Shown: positions 1 to 6,749, counted from the stretch's first letter. The stretch: DNA of 7,111 nucleotides from JALWSI01 sp964569095 [NCBI: uncultured Aquificales bacterium] (GCA_964569095.1 CAZMTB010000128.1:1-7111); one strand, 5' to 3'. Notes: generated from the sequence alone by a model not told the origin. A program made the numbers and translations.

Positions 1-417
1 GGTGCTCACCTTGTTCTTGTCCAGGTCCCACACCAGCTCCGAGGTGGTCATCACCTCCCTGCCCATGGAGACCGTCACCTCCCCCCAGAGCCTGCCCAGC
101 TGGCGTTTCTGGTTCACCTCACCGTAGGAACCGTGCACCACTATCACCTTTCCGGGGGCGTAGTTGTAGGTTATTGCCACGCCTTCCAGCAGGAAGGAGT
201 CTCCCTTCACCTGGGCGCTCTTTGCGCTCAGCTTCCACGATAGCTTTCCTCCCTTCGAGCTGGATAGCTCCAGCCCCTCCACCACGCCCTTCCTGGTGAG
301 TTTTCCCTTTGCCCGTATGCCGCTTGCCCGGTAAACGTGTTCTCCCCACAGCACCACTCCCACCACCAGTGCCAGCAGCGCAAGGGTGACGACCAGCAGC
401 CATACCCTTCTCTTCAC
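1..417 (-). CDS. lptC: LptC-like LPS export protein, 5' part (runs off the left edge)
   Basis: The first 139 codons are visible; LptC proteins are usually about 180-200 residues, so the C-terminal third lies outside the window. LptC is a single-pass inner-membrane protein whose periplasmic beta-jellyroll receives lipopolysaccharide from the LptB2FG transporter and passes it to LptA. Seen here: a basic start (MKRR), one hydrophobic segment at about residues 5-24 without a clear cleavage site, so a membrane anchor, then a periplasmic region of alternating short beta strands. The segment with S-W-K-L-S-A-K-S-A (about residues 60-68) fits the LptC pattern in which a transported-ligand domain begins. 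The start is GTG at 417, inside a 4-nt GTGA overlap with the kdsC stop. No Shine-Dalgarno is visible, so translation is probably coupled to kdsC. The kdsC-lptC order is classic in Gram-negatives, and lptA would be expected next. The call rests on position plus fold-like pattern, since LptC sequences diverge strongly. Confidence 0.82.
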   Translation of the reverse strand, partial: MKRRVWLLVVTLALLALVVGVVLWGEHVYRASGIRAKGKLTRKGVVEGLELSSSKGGKLSWKLSAKSAQVKGDSFLLEGVAITYNYAPGKVIVVHGSYGEVNQKRQLGRLWGEVTVSMGREVMTTSELVWDLDKNKVST

Positions 418-944
418 CGTCGGTAACGCTCTGTAACCCTGTCCCAGTGCCCCTGCACCTTCAGCAGGAGCTCGATGAACTCTCGAACTGCTCCCCTCCC
501 CCCCGGGAGGCTTGTCACGTGATGGGCCACCTCTTTCACCTCCTGGTGGGCGTCTCCCACTGCCACCCCCAGTCCAACGCGCCTCATCAAGGGAATGTCC
601 ACCACGTCGTCTCCAACGTAGGCGATCTCCCGGGGAGTTAGCCCCGTCTCTTCAACGATCTCCTCGAAGAGGCCCAGCTTGTTGTGCACCCCTTGGTAAA
701 CCCTGGTGATTCCCAGCTCTCTCGCCCGGTGTTCCACCACCTTGGATCGCCTTCCCGTGATGATCATGGTTGAGAGGCCGGCTCGATGCAGCATAACGAT
801 GCCGTGGCCGTCTCTCACGTTGAAGAACTTCAGCTCTCTACCCTGGTCGTCGATGATGATGCGACCGTCGGTTAAGACCCCGTCCACGTCGAAGATCACC
901 GTGGTGATGGCAAGCCATCGCTCTCTCTTCTCAATCTTCTCCAT
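414..944 (-). CDS. kdsC: 3-deoxy-D-manno-octulosonate 8-phosphate phosphatase (KdsC)
   Basis: KdsC hydrolyses Kdo-8-phosphate to Kdo and phosphate in the cytoplasm, the last step before CMP activation in LPS inner-core synthesis. The 176-residue product is a HAD phosphatase of the small capless type that forms tetramers. Motif I is FDVDGVLTDG (nucleophile D19, acid/base D21). Motif II is I-I-T-G-R (T63), the motif III lysine is probably K89 in H-N-K-L, and motif IV is Y-V-G-D-D-V-V-D (D112, D113). The C-terminal GGRGAVRE (about 148-155) is the KdsC tail that reaches into the neighbouring subunit. The ATG at 944 gives the usual family length. An in-frame ATG at 974 would add 10 residues without a Shine-Dalgarno, and the frame stays open upstream to 1118 only because it overlaps the preceding gene. 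No Shine-Dalgarno precedes 944 either, but a promoter-like sequence lies just upstream. It overlaps lptC by 4 nt. Confidence 0.95.
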   Translation of the reverse strand: MEKIEKRERWLAITTVIFDVDGVLTDGRIIIDDQGRELKFFNVRDGHGIVMLHRAGLSTMIITGRRSKVVEHRARELGITRVYQGVHNKLGLFEEIVEETGLTPREIAYVGDDVVDIPLMRRVGLGVAVGDAHQEVKEVAHHVTSLPGGRGAVREFIELLLKVQGHWDRVTERYRR

Positions 945-950
945 GGTTTC

Positions 951-979
951 AGGATACACAAGGGAGTGGCGCATCTCAA
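951..979 (-). promoter_or_regulatory. Candidate sigma-70-type promoter, possibly leaderless, for kdsC-lptC
   Basis: On the minus strand TTGAGA (979-974, 5 of 6 matches to TTGACA) is followed after exactly 17 nt by TATCCT (956-951, 4 of 6 matches to TATAAT). The -10 box ends six bases before the kdsC ATG, so transcription would be expected to start at or within a base of that ATG, giving a leaderless mRNA. This fits the absence of any Shine-Dalgarno before kdsC. It lies in the longest gap between genes in the window (945-1020). A chance match cannot be excluded. Confidence 0.42.
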
Positions 980-1020
980 CGGTGGGTGTTCTTCCTTTCT
1001 CCTTGCCCGTCCTTCTTCCT

Positions 1021-1437
1021 CTAAACGCGCTCTTCAAGCCCCAGGGCGGCGAGAACTCTTCCCGGTTCGGCAGAGCCGAACCACACCAGGTGGCCGGGAC
1101 ACCTGCAGTCGGAGGCACCGAATCGGGGTGGGTATCGCCTGCCCCCTGCCTCTACCAGCAGCCGTGCCAGCTCGCACTCCGCCGTCTCTTCCAGCGAAAA
1201 GAGGAGAACCGCCGCGGGCTGGAGGTGGGGCGTAAGGTAGTCAACGTGCCACCGCGCGGGCTTCTCTCTCCTCCAGTGCCGGGCAATGCGCTGCCTCAGG
1301 TTTCTCTTGGCCCGTCCTGCGTAGCAATAGGTTCCCTGTTGGAAGCTGAAGCTGCCAAGGCGTCCTACGCGGATCTTGGTGGGGCTTTCCAGCCGCAGGA
1401 CGAGGAGGTAGTGTCCACCGTTCTCTCTCCAGTTCAC
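1021..1437 (-). CDS. DUF123 / COG1833 Uri-type GIY-YIG endonuclease-like protein
   Basis: Product of 138 residues in the DUF123 branch of the GIY-YIG nuclease superfamily, found alone or fused to endonuclease III in archaea and thermophilic bacteria; its substrate is not established. Visible motifs in order: G-H-Y-L-L-V-L (Y11, the GIY-like element), G-T-Y-C-Y-A-G (37-41, the YIG-like element), R-Q-R-I-A-R-H (48-54, probable catalytic arginine R50), R-W-H-V-D-Y-L (62-68), A-E-C-E-L-A (86-91, probable metal-binding E87), and F-G-A-S-D-C-R-C-P-G-H-L (106-117). The last is the family signature and could bind a metal through C111, C113 and H116. The chosen start is GTG at 1437, in a 4-nt GTGA overlap with the ybeY stop and just after an AGGA. 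A longer frame to 1533 exists but would overprint about 100 nt of ybeY and adds no conserved sequence. The function in this operon is unknown; nucleic-acid cleavage is inferred from the fold only. Confidence 0.85.
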   Translation of the reverse strand: MNWRENGGHYLLVLRLESPTKIRVGRLGSFSFQQGTYCYAGRAKRNLRQRIARHWRREKPARWHVDYLTPHLQPAAVLLFSLEETAECELARLLVEAGGRRYPPRFGASDCRCPGHLVWFGSAEPGRVLAALGLEERV

Positions 1438-1889
1438 CGGGTCCTGTCCCGGGTCTCGTGGTAGCACTCGCGCAATAGCCTCTCCTGTTCCTCCTCCATC
1501 TCCCTCCGTTCCTGGGGTGTCTGGTCGTCCCACCCCAGGAGGTGGAGGATGCCGTGGATCACCAGGAGCGCCACCTCCTCTTCCAGGGTGTGGCGGTACT
1601 CCTGGGCCTGGTGGTGGGCCCTCTCCACTGAGACCATCACGTCTCCCAGGACGCCCTGGTGTGGCGAGGCCACCTCTCCCTCCCTCTGCGGGAAGGAGAT
1701 GACGTCGGTGGGGCCCTCGTGGGATAGGTACTGGCGGTTGTACCTGGCAATGGTCTCGTCGTCCACCAGCACTATGCTCAGCGAAGACCTATCCTCGCCA
1801 AACCTGCCGAGCACGCACTTGGCTACCCGTCTCAGGGTTGAGTGTGAGACCTTGAAGGCCCTTTGCCGGTTGAGGATGGTGATGCCCAC
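1434..1889 (-). CDS. ybeY: Endoribonuclease YbeY, variant metal site
   Basis: YbeY is a UPF0054 metalloprotein needed for maturation of the 16S rRNA 3' end and for 70S ribosome quality control in the cytoplasm. The 151-residue product has the family's usual length and layout: a central P-T-D-V-I-S-F-P block (60-67), G-D-V-M-V-S (82-87), and the metal motif H-G-I-L-H-L-L-G-W-D-D (112-122). H112 and H116 are kept, but the third ligand, normally His in the G-Y-D-H ending, is Asp (D122, codon GAC at 1526-1524). The conserved arginine ahead of the PTDV block (R59 in E. coli, in Y-R-G-K-D) appears as L55 in N-R-Q-Y-L-S. The frame is intact and everything else looks conserved, so this reads as a variant rather than a decayed gene. 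The GTG start at 1889 is set by AAGGAG seven bases upstream. It overlaps the end of the HD gene by 58 nt and the DUF123 gene by 4 nt. Confidence 0.94.
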   Translation of the reverse strand: MGITILNRQRAFKVSHSTLRRVAKCVLGRFGEDRSSLSIVLVDDETIARYNRQYLSHEGPTDVISFPQREGEVASPHQGVLGDVMVSVERAHHQAQEYRHTLEEEVALLVIHGILHLLGWDDQTPQERREMEEEQERLLRECYHETRDRTR

Positions 1890-4120
1890 TCTGCTGCTCC
1901 TTGGTTCTTCTGGTCTGGATACTTCACCCGCCTGTGGAAGAGCCCTGTCAGCATCCTGGAGAAGACCTCCATGACCACGTGTATGTCCCTCAGGGTGAGG
2001 TCGCAGTCTTCCAGCTGTCCTTCCAGGAAGATGCCGTTCACCACGTCTCTAACCAGCCCCTTGATTCGGGAGGGAGAGGGGTCTTCCAGGGTCTTCGAGG
2101 CCGCCTCCACCGAGTCTGCCATCATCACTATTGCCGCCTCCTTGAACTGGGGAATGGGGCCGGGATACCTGAAGGTCTCCTCTGTCACCTCCTCTTCCTC
2201 CATCTGCTCCACTGCCTTGTTGTAGAAGAACCTGATGAGGGTGGTTCCGTGGTGTTGTTCGATGATGTCCTGCACCACGCGGGGCAGGCGGTACCTTTTG
2301 GCCAGCTCTATCCCCTCCTTCACGTGGGAGAGGATGATGAGCCGGCTCATGGAAGGGGAGAGGGTGTCGTGCTTGCTCTTACCCTCGGTGTTCTCGATGA
2401 AGTATGAGGGGTTTTTTATCTTGCCGATGTCGTGGTAGTAGCCCCCCACCTTTGCCAGGTGGGAGTTTGCGTTTACCGCCCTTGCCGCTGCCTCTGCCAG
2501 GTTGGCCACGTGTATGCTGTGGTTGTAGGTGCCCGGGGCCTTTTCCAGTAGCTGCTGCATCAGTGGATGGTCGAGGTTGGCCAGCCTAAGCAGGCCGATG
2601 TCGGTTACTATGCCGAAGAGGAACTCCGTCACCGGCAGGAAGGCGTAGACCAGCAGAGAGAGGAGAACGATTCCCGTAATGGCAGCGCAGACCATGAGGA
2701 CGAAGGAGAGACTGGCTATGCTTCCCTCCCATATGCTCCAGCCAAGGGTGACCCCCAGGGCCCCCAGGGCGGAGATGGAGAGGGAGAAGAGGTATCCCTT
2801 CTGCCTGATGCTGCGGTTGAAGCCGTAGAAGGAGGTGCATCCCACCGAGATGATCACCAGGGAGATAAGGGGATAGACGTGGGGAAGCATCAGCGAAAAG
2901 GCCGCCATGATGGCCACGGAGATGAGGGCGGGAGCACCGCTGAAGAGAAGGGCGCAGAAGGTTGGGGTGAAGGCGAAGGGCACGGCGAGAATAACCGCAG
3001 ACTCGTTCACCACGCCAGAAGAGATCCCGTCTGTCCATCCCACCAGGGCGAATCCCCCTCGTAGTATGGCGGTTCCCACCACCAGGGAGAAGAGCATGAG
3101 GTTGAAGGCCAACTCGTAGTCCCGCCGTCCCCGGTAGAGAATGGGCCAGCAAAGCAGCAGGATTGCCATGAAAACGAAGACCAGCACCAGCCTTCCGAAG
3201 AAGGGGAGCACCAGTCCCGCGTTCTCCTCTTTGTGAAGGATGGCCTGTAGCTTTCTCCTGGCGGTCTCGGTGACCACCTCGCCCTCCCTCACGATAACCT
3301 CTCCCTTCTTCACCTGCAGGTACACCTCTTGTACCTTCTTGAGCCTCTCGCTTCGCATGGCCTCGGTCTCTTCCAGGTTCAGGTGAAAGGTGGGCCTGAT
3401 CAGCGGGGCAAGCATGTGGTAGAGGGCCTTTCTCAGCGCTGCCCTCTGAGGGGGAATCTCCTCCCAGAGAAACCTCCTGAGAAGGTGCCTGGCCCCCGCC
3501 ACCGTGGTTATCTCCTCAACCCTGCGGGTGAAGAAGCTGGTGCCCATCTGCTTGTCCTTCACGAGTACACCTTGTATGGCCAGCAGCCTGTTCTCCGGCA
3601 GCTCGCTGGAGTTGTCCACTATCCACCTGCTGCTGAGCCGGTAGAGCACCCTCTGGGCCACCGCCTCTATCTCGTACCCGTACTTGTAGCGCTGGAAGGT
3701 CCTGAAGACCCAGGGCGGGGGCACCACCCCGAGGACCTCCTTGAACACCCCGTGTATCTCCTGGGAGGTGCAGCGAGATCCGCATCCCCTTAGCCTTTCG
3801 AAGAGAACGGCTATTCTATCCGCCAGGTCGTCGTACCAGCTCCTGTCCAGGTCGAACACCAGGGGAACCTCTTGCACGGCGTGGCGCCTTCGTGCCTCGG
3901 ACGCCTCCTTGTCGAGCACCAAGAAGCTGAAGGGGGCCCTTATGGTCGTAGGGGCCACGTCTCCCACCCTCAACCTGGGAATCCCCATCTTGTAGGGCGT
4001 GAGAAGGAGGGCGATGCCCACCGTGCAGAGGAACAGGTAGATCCACACCCTGGGAGTGCGCCACTCCCTCTTTCTGCTGGTGCCCGGCAGTTGAGAGCCG
4101 TTGAGTGGCTTCACCTTCAC
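1832..4120 (-). CDS. pgpH: 7TM-HD phosphohydrolase, PgpH/YqfF family (probable c-di-AMP phosphodiesterase)
   Basis: A 762-residue membrane protein with the full PgpH layout. A cytoplasmic N-terminus leads to one membrane helix (about 25-41). A large extracytoplasmic 7TMR-HDED domain follows (about 42-304), then a cluster of hydrophobic helices (about 305-505), then a cytoplasmic HD domain (about 515-730). HD-domain residues that bind the di-metal centre are present: H534 in T-Y-N-H-S, H563-D564 in Y-Y-H-D-I-G-K, H599 in L-S-H-V-K, H623-H624 in E-Q-H-H-G-T-T, and D669 in M-A-D-S-V. In Listeria and Bacillus, PgpH hydrolyses cyclic di-AMP to pApA. The same activity is likely here but is inference, and no diadenylate cyclase lies in the window. 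The start is GTG at 4120 with GGAGG seven bases upstream; a second in-frame GTG is at 4114. The tail after about residue 736 is Ser/Gly/Pro-rich, looks unlike the family, and partly overprints ybeY. The phoH-pgpH-ybeY order is common in bacteria. Confidence 0.93.
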   Translation of the reverse strand: MKVKPLNGSQLPGTSRKREWRTPRVWIYLFLCTVGIALLLTPYKMGIPRLRVGDVAPTTIRAPFSFLVLDKEASEARRRHAVQEVPLVFDLDRSWYDDLADRIAVLFERLRGCGSRCTSQEIHGVFKEVLGVVPPPWVFRTFQRYKYGYEIEAVAQRVLYRLSSRWIVDNSSELPENRLLAIQGVLVKDKQMGTSFFTRRVEEITTVAGARHLLRRFLWEEIPPQRAALRKALYHMLAPLIRPTFHLNLEETEAMRSERLKKVQEVYLQVKKGEVIVREGEVVTETARRKLQAILHKEENAGLVLPFFGRLVLVFVFMAILLLCWPILYRGRRDYELAFNLMLFSLVVGTAILRGGFALVGWTDGISSGVVNESAVILAVPFAFTPTFCALLFSGAPALISVAIMAAFSLMLPHVYPLISLVIISVGCTSFYGFNRSIRQKGYLFSLSISALGALGVTLGWSIWEGSIASLSFVLMVCAAITGIVLLSLLVYAFLPVTEFLFGIVTDIGLLRLANLDHPLMQQLLEKAPGTYNHSIHVANLAEAAARAVNANSHLAKVGGYYHDIGKIKNPSYFIENTEGKSKHDTLSPSMSRLIILSHVKEGIELAKRYRLPRVVQDIIEQHHGTTLIRFFYNKAVEQMEEEEVTEETFRYPGPIPQFKEAAIVMMADSVEAASKTLEDPSPSRIKGLVRDVVNGIFLEGQLEDCDLTLRDIHVVMEVFSRMLTGLFHRRVKYPDQKNQGAAEWASPSSTGKGPSRSHTQP
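1897..1902 (-). promoter_or_regulatory. Shine-Dalgarno of ybeY inside the pgpH coding region
   Basis: AAGGAG lies seven bases before the GTG at 1889. It decides the ybeY start and shows that the last 18 codons of the upstream HD gene share their DNA with ybeY. Confidence 0.8.
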
Positions 4121-4172
4121 CTCTTCCCCTCCCCGTGGCGGGGATGGGCGGTGGCGGAAAGGAGGGGCCCGA
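4121..4172 (-). promoter_or_regulatory. Foldable leader between phoH and pgpH
   Basis: This 52-nt gap can form two competing RNA structures. In the first, CCCCG (4143-4139) pairs with CGGGG (4135-4131) around a CCA loop, leaving AGGGG and the GTG start open. In the second, CCCCTCC (4167-4161) pairs with GGAGGGG (4132-4126), extendable by two G-U pairs, which buries the Shine-Dalgarno GGAGG of pgpH. The two share bases 4131-4132, or 4131-4134 with the wobble pairs, so they cannot both form. There is no U-tract, so this is not an intrinsic terminator. In such C/G-rich DNA a chance fold is possible. Confidence 0.35.
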
Positions 4173-5144
4173 CTATGGCTCTTCCCTTTCTCTCTGCGAG
4201 TCGTAGGCCCAGATGATTCTCTGCACCAGGGGGTGTCTCACCACGTCGCTCTCCGTCAGCCTAACGACCCTTATCCCCTCTATTCCACCCAGCACCTCGA
4301 TGGCGTCCACCAGTCCCGACACGCTGCCCTTGGGGAGGTCTATCTGGGTTATGTCCCCGGTTATCACTGCCTTTGAGCCAAACCCTATTCTCGTTAGAAG
4401 CATCTTCATCTGCTCGGGGGAGGTGTTCTGGGCCTCGTCCATGATCACGAAGGCGTTGCCCAGGGTGCGTCCCCTCATGAACGCCAAGGGTGCCACCTCG
4501 ATTAGCCCCCTCGATATCATCCTCTCGGCCCTGCCCAGCTCCACCATGTCGTAGAGGGCATCGTAGAGGGGTCGCAGGTAGGGATTCACCTTCTCCTGGA
4601 TGTCCCCTGGCAGGAACCCCAGCTTCTCCCCTGCCTCCACCGCTGGGCGGGTTAGAATTATGCGCTCCACCTCCTTTTTGAGAAGCGAGGATATGGCAAC
4701 CGCCATCGCCAGGTAGGTCTTGCCGGTACCCGCTGGCCCCACGGCGAACACCATGTCGGAGTTCAACATGGCCTCTATGTACTGGCGCTGGTTTGCGCTC
4801 TTGGGGCGAATAACCCTCTTGGGAACGGTGATGGACAGGTCCTTTCTCTCCTTCACGCTGATCTCCTCGGGGTTCTTGCCGTTGGCGGTCTCAACGATGG
4901 GGCGCTCCAGGTCTATCCAGTCCACGGGGTCCGTATCAGAGGCCACCTCTATCATCCTCGACAACAGCACGTCGGCCTTCTCCACGTCGCCCTCTTCGCC
5001 CTCGATCTGGATTCTCGTTCCCCGGGCGATGAAGCGAACCCCCAAGGCCTTCTCCATGCGCCGCAGGCGCTCCTCCCTTGCTCCGAAAAGGTTCAACCAG
5101 GTGGTGCTATCGGCTATCTCTATCTCTCTGACTACCCTTCTCAT
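4173..5144 (-). CDS. phoH: PhoH family ATPase (PhoH-like protein)
   Basis: PhoH-like proteins (YbeZ in E. coli) are cytoplasmic P-loop NTPases related to the N-terminal half of RNA helicases; they travel with YbeY and are thought to act in RNA metabolism. The 323-residue product has a small KH-like N-terminal domain (about 10-65, with V-R-F-I-A-R-G-T-R). A Walker A G-P-A-G-T-G-K-T follows at 136-143 (K142, T143), then [16 protein letters not shown] (166-181), and a Walker B V-I-M-D-E-A-Q-N at 233-240 (D236, E237). The C-terminal [11 protein letters not shown] (261-271) is the sensor-like motif of the family. The ATG at 5144 shares one base with the rph stop (TGATG) and gives the family's typical length; the frame stays open to 5342 inside rph but only in its shadow. 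No Shine-Dalgarno is visible, so reinitiation after rph is likely. Confidence 0.95.
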   Translation of the reverse strand: MRRVVREIEIADSTTWLNLFGAREERLRRMEKALGVRFIARGTRIQIEGEEGDVEKADVLLSRMIEVASDTDPVDWIDLERPIVETANGKNPEEISVKERKDLSITVPKRVIRPKSANQRQYIEAMLNSDMVFAVGPAGTGKTYLAMAVAISSLLKKEVERIILTRPAVEAGEKLGFLPGDIQEKVNPYLRPLYDALYDMVELGRAERMISRGLIEVAPLAFMRGRTLGNAFVIMDEAQNTSPEQMKMLLTRIGFGSKAVITGDITQIDLPKGSVSGLVDAIEVLGGIEGIRVVRLTESDVVRHPLVQRIIWAYDSQREREEP

Positions 5145-5872
5145 CAAAAGGAGTAACCCACCACCTTCTCCTGGAGTCTCACCAGCTCTTGTATGCCCTT
5201 TTCGGCGAGGGAGAGCATCTTGTCCAGCTCGGCCCTCGAGAATGGCCGCTTCTCTGCGGCCCCTTGTATCTCCACCAGCCCCCCAGAGCCGGTCATCACC
5301 ACGTTCATGTCCACCGAGGCCTCCGAGTCTTCGGCGTAGCACAGGTCGAGAACGGGAACCCCCCGGTATATCCCAACGCTAACCGCCGCCAGGTAGTCCC
5401 TTATTGGGTTCTTCTCTATCTCCCCGGTGCGCCTGAGGAACTCCAATGCGTCGCATAGTGCAAGAAACGACCCCGTTACTGATGCCGTGCGAGTCCCTCC
5501 GTCTGCCTGTATCACGTCACAGTCTATCCAGATGGTCCTCTCTCCCAGGGCCTCCAGGTCCACCACGCTGCGTAGGCACCTTCCTATGAACCTCTGGATC
5601 TCCTGCCCGCGCCCCGAGGGTTTACCCTTGGTGCTGTCCCTCTGGCTTCTGGTGTGGGTTGAACGGGGAAGCATGCCGTACTCTGCAGTGATCCATCCCG
5701 TTCCCCTTCCCCTCAAGAAGGGGGGCACCCTGTTGTTTTCCACCGAGGCGGTGCAGACCACCTTGGTGTTTCCGACCTCTATCAAGACCGAACCCTCTGC
5801 GTATTGAATGTAACTTCTGACGATGCGCACCTTGCGCATCTTGTCTGGAGCCCTTCCGTCAGGCCGCTGCAT
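5144..5872 (-). CDS. rph: Ribonuclease PH
   Basis: RNase PH is a phosphate-dependent 3'-5' exoribonuclease that trims the 3' ends of tRNA precursors; the active form is a hexameric ring in the cytoplasm. The 242-residue product spans the full RNase PH fold. Seen: the opening R-P-D-G-R (3-7), G-W-I-T-A-E-Y (59-65), an arginine-rich loop with L-P-R-S-T-H-T-R (68-75), [12 protein letters not shown] (87-98), and the phosphate-binding A-D-G-G-T-R-T (123-129, R128). [10 protein letters not shown] (181-190) carries the expected catalytic aspartates D182 and D188. The family's D-L-D-Y appears as D-L-C-Y (C178); this position also varies in other RNase PH proteins. The ATG at 5872 is preceded by purine-rich AAAGGAAAGG. 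It overlaps the end of accD by 14 nt. rdgB, a frequent partner of rph, is not next to it; phoH is. Confidence 0.97.
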   Translation of the reverse strand: MQRPDGRAPDKMRKVRIVRSYIQYAEGSVLIEVGNTKVVCTASVENNRVPPFLRGRGTGWITAEYGMLPRSTHTRSQRDSTKGKPSGRGQEIQRFIGRCLRSVVDLEALGERTIWIDCDVIQADGGTRTASVTGSFLALCDALEFLRRTGEIEKNPIRDYLAAVSVGIYRGVPVLDLCYAEDSEASVDMNVVMTGSGGLVEIQGAAEKRPFSRAELDKMLSLAEKGIQELVRLQEKVVGYSF

Positions 5873-6734
5873 CGCCTTTCCTTTCCCCTCCCGTCCCGAA
5901 GAGGGAGAGTATCTTGATCATGGTGGGTCTAAGGTTCTCCCTGTCCACGATCATGTCTATGAAACCGTGCTCCATGAGAAACTCTGCCCTTTGAAATCCT
6001 TCGGGCAGCTTCTGCTTGATGGTGTCTTCGATCACCCTTGGTCCTGCAAAGCCTATTAGCGCCTTGGGTTCTGAGAGAACGATGTCGCCCAACAGAGAGA
6101 AACTGGCAGAGACCCCGCCGGTGGTAGGGTCTGCCAGCAGGGAGATGTAGGGCACCCCGGCCTCCGACAGCCTTGCCAGGGCAGCGCAGGTCTTGGCCAT
6201 CTGGAAGAGGGCCAAGGGACTCTCCTGCATGCGCGCCCCACCCGAGCAAGAGACGATGACCAAGGGAATCCCTTTATCCCTGCTCCTCTCTATCGAGCGG
6301 GTGATCTTCTCTCCAACCACCGAGCCCATGCTTCCGCCCATGAACCCGAACTCGAATACCGCTATCTCCACGGGGTATCCGCCGATGGTTCCCTCGCCGC
6401 AGACCACGGCGTCCTTCACCCCCGTGCGTTTCTGCATCTCCTTTAGCCTGTCGGTGTACCTCTTGGAGTCTTTGAACTTCAGGGGGTCCAGGGGGGCCAG
6501 TCCCTTGTCGTGCTCCACGAAGCTCTCCTCGTCCATCAGCATCTCAAGGCGCTCGGCTGCGCTTATCCTGAAGTGGTAGTGGCACTTGGGACAGACCTTG
6601 CCCTTGCGTTCCACCTCCTTCTTGTAGACCATCTCTTTGCAGTTCTCGCACCGTATCCACAGCCCCTCGGGAATCTTGCCCTTGGAGCTCTTTATTCTGC
6701 CGAGAACCCCCTTTTTGAACCACTCTGTTGGCAC
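5859..6734 (-). CDS. accD: Acetyl-CoA carboxylase carboxyltransferase subunit beta
   Basis: AccD with AccA moves the carboxyl group from biotin to acetyl-CoA, making malonyl-CoA, the first committed step of fatty acid synthesis in the cytoplasm. The 291-residue product has the usual bacterial length. The N-terminal zinc ribbon is C29-x2-C32 with C48-x2-C51. The crotonase-like carboxyltransferase domain follows, with [11 protein letters not shown] (131-141), [10 protein letters not shown] (162-171) and [11 protein letters not shown] (202-212), which shape the acyl-CoA and oxyanion sites. The GTG start at 6734 is fixed by AAGGAGGT seven bases upstream. A promoter-like sequence precedes it, so accD may head the transcript. 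The partner accA is not in the window. In many Deltaproteobacteria accD sits beside trpA and folC; placement between trmFO and rph is different. Confidence 0.97.
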   Translation of the reverse strand: MPTEWFKKGVLGRIKSSKGKIPEGLWIRCENCKEMVYKKEVERKGKVCPKCHYHFRISAAERLEMLMDEESFVEHDKGLAPLDPLKFKDSKRYTDRLKEMQKRTGVKDAVVCGEGTIGGYPVEIAVFEFGFMGGSMGSVVGEKITRSIERSRDKGIPLVIVSCSGGARMQESPLALFQMAKTCAALARLSEAGVPYISLLADPTTGGVSASFSLLGDIVLSEPKALIGFAGPRVIEDTIKQKLPEGFQRAEFLMEHGFIDMIVDRENLRPTMIKILSLFGTGGERKGDAAA

Positions 6735-6741
6735 GAAAACG

Positions 6742-6749
6742 ACCTCCTT
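6742..6749 (-). promoter_or_regulatory. Strong Shine-Dalgarno of accD
   Basis: AAGGAGGT, an 8-base complement to the 16S rRNA 3' end, lies seven bases before the GTG at 6734. It is the best ribosome binding site in the window and settles the accD start. Confidence 0.85.

Noticed and set aside
119-403. 94-codon minus-strand frame at the left edge
   Set aside because: It is a shadow in another frame of lptC, whose frame gives a membrane anchor followed by beta-rich periplasmic sequence; this one is Gly/Arg-rich with no domain.
706-1464. Long open frame of 252 codons on the plus strand across kdsC and the DUF123 gene
   Set aside because: It lies antisense to two genes with clear family motifs, has no recognisable domain or ribosome binding site, and is the kind of shadow frame expected in GC-rich DNA.
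1021-1533. Longer DUF123 frame starting at 1533
   Set aside because: The added 32 residues overprint ybeY and look non-native; the GTG at 1437 forms a GTGA overlap with the ybeY stop and starts just before the conserved domain.
2586-3152. 188-codon minus-strand frame within the HD gene
   Set aside because: It overlaps the membrane segment of pgpH in another frame and its composition (rich in Gly, Arg, His, Pro) is that of an out-of-frame reading.
4121-4172. Intrinsic terminator between phoH and pgpH
   Set aside because: Strong stems can form but no run of U follows; the GC-rich side instead leads straight into a Shine-Dalgarno and start codon.
4173-5342. Longer phoH reading frame starting at 5342
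   Set aside because: The extra 66 residues lie fully inside rph, are Gly/Arg-rich and unlike PhoH; the ATG at 5144 gives the family length and a TGATG junction.
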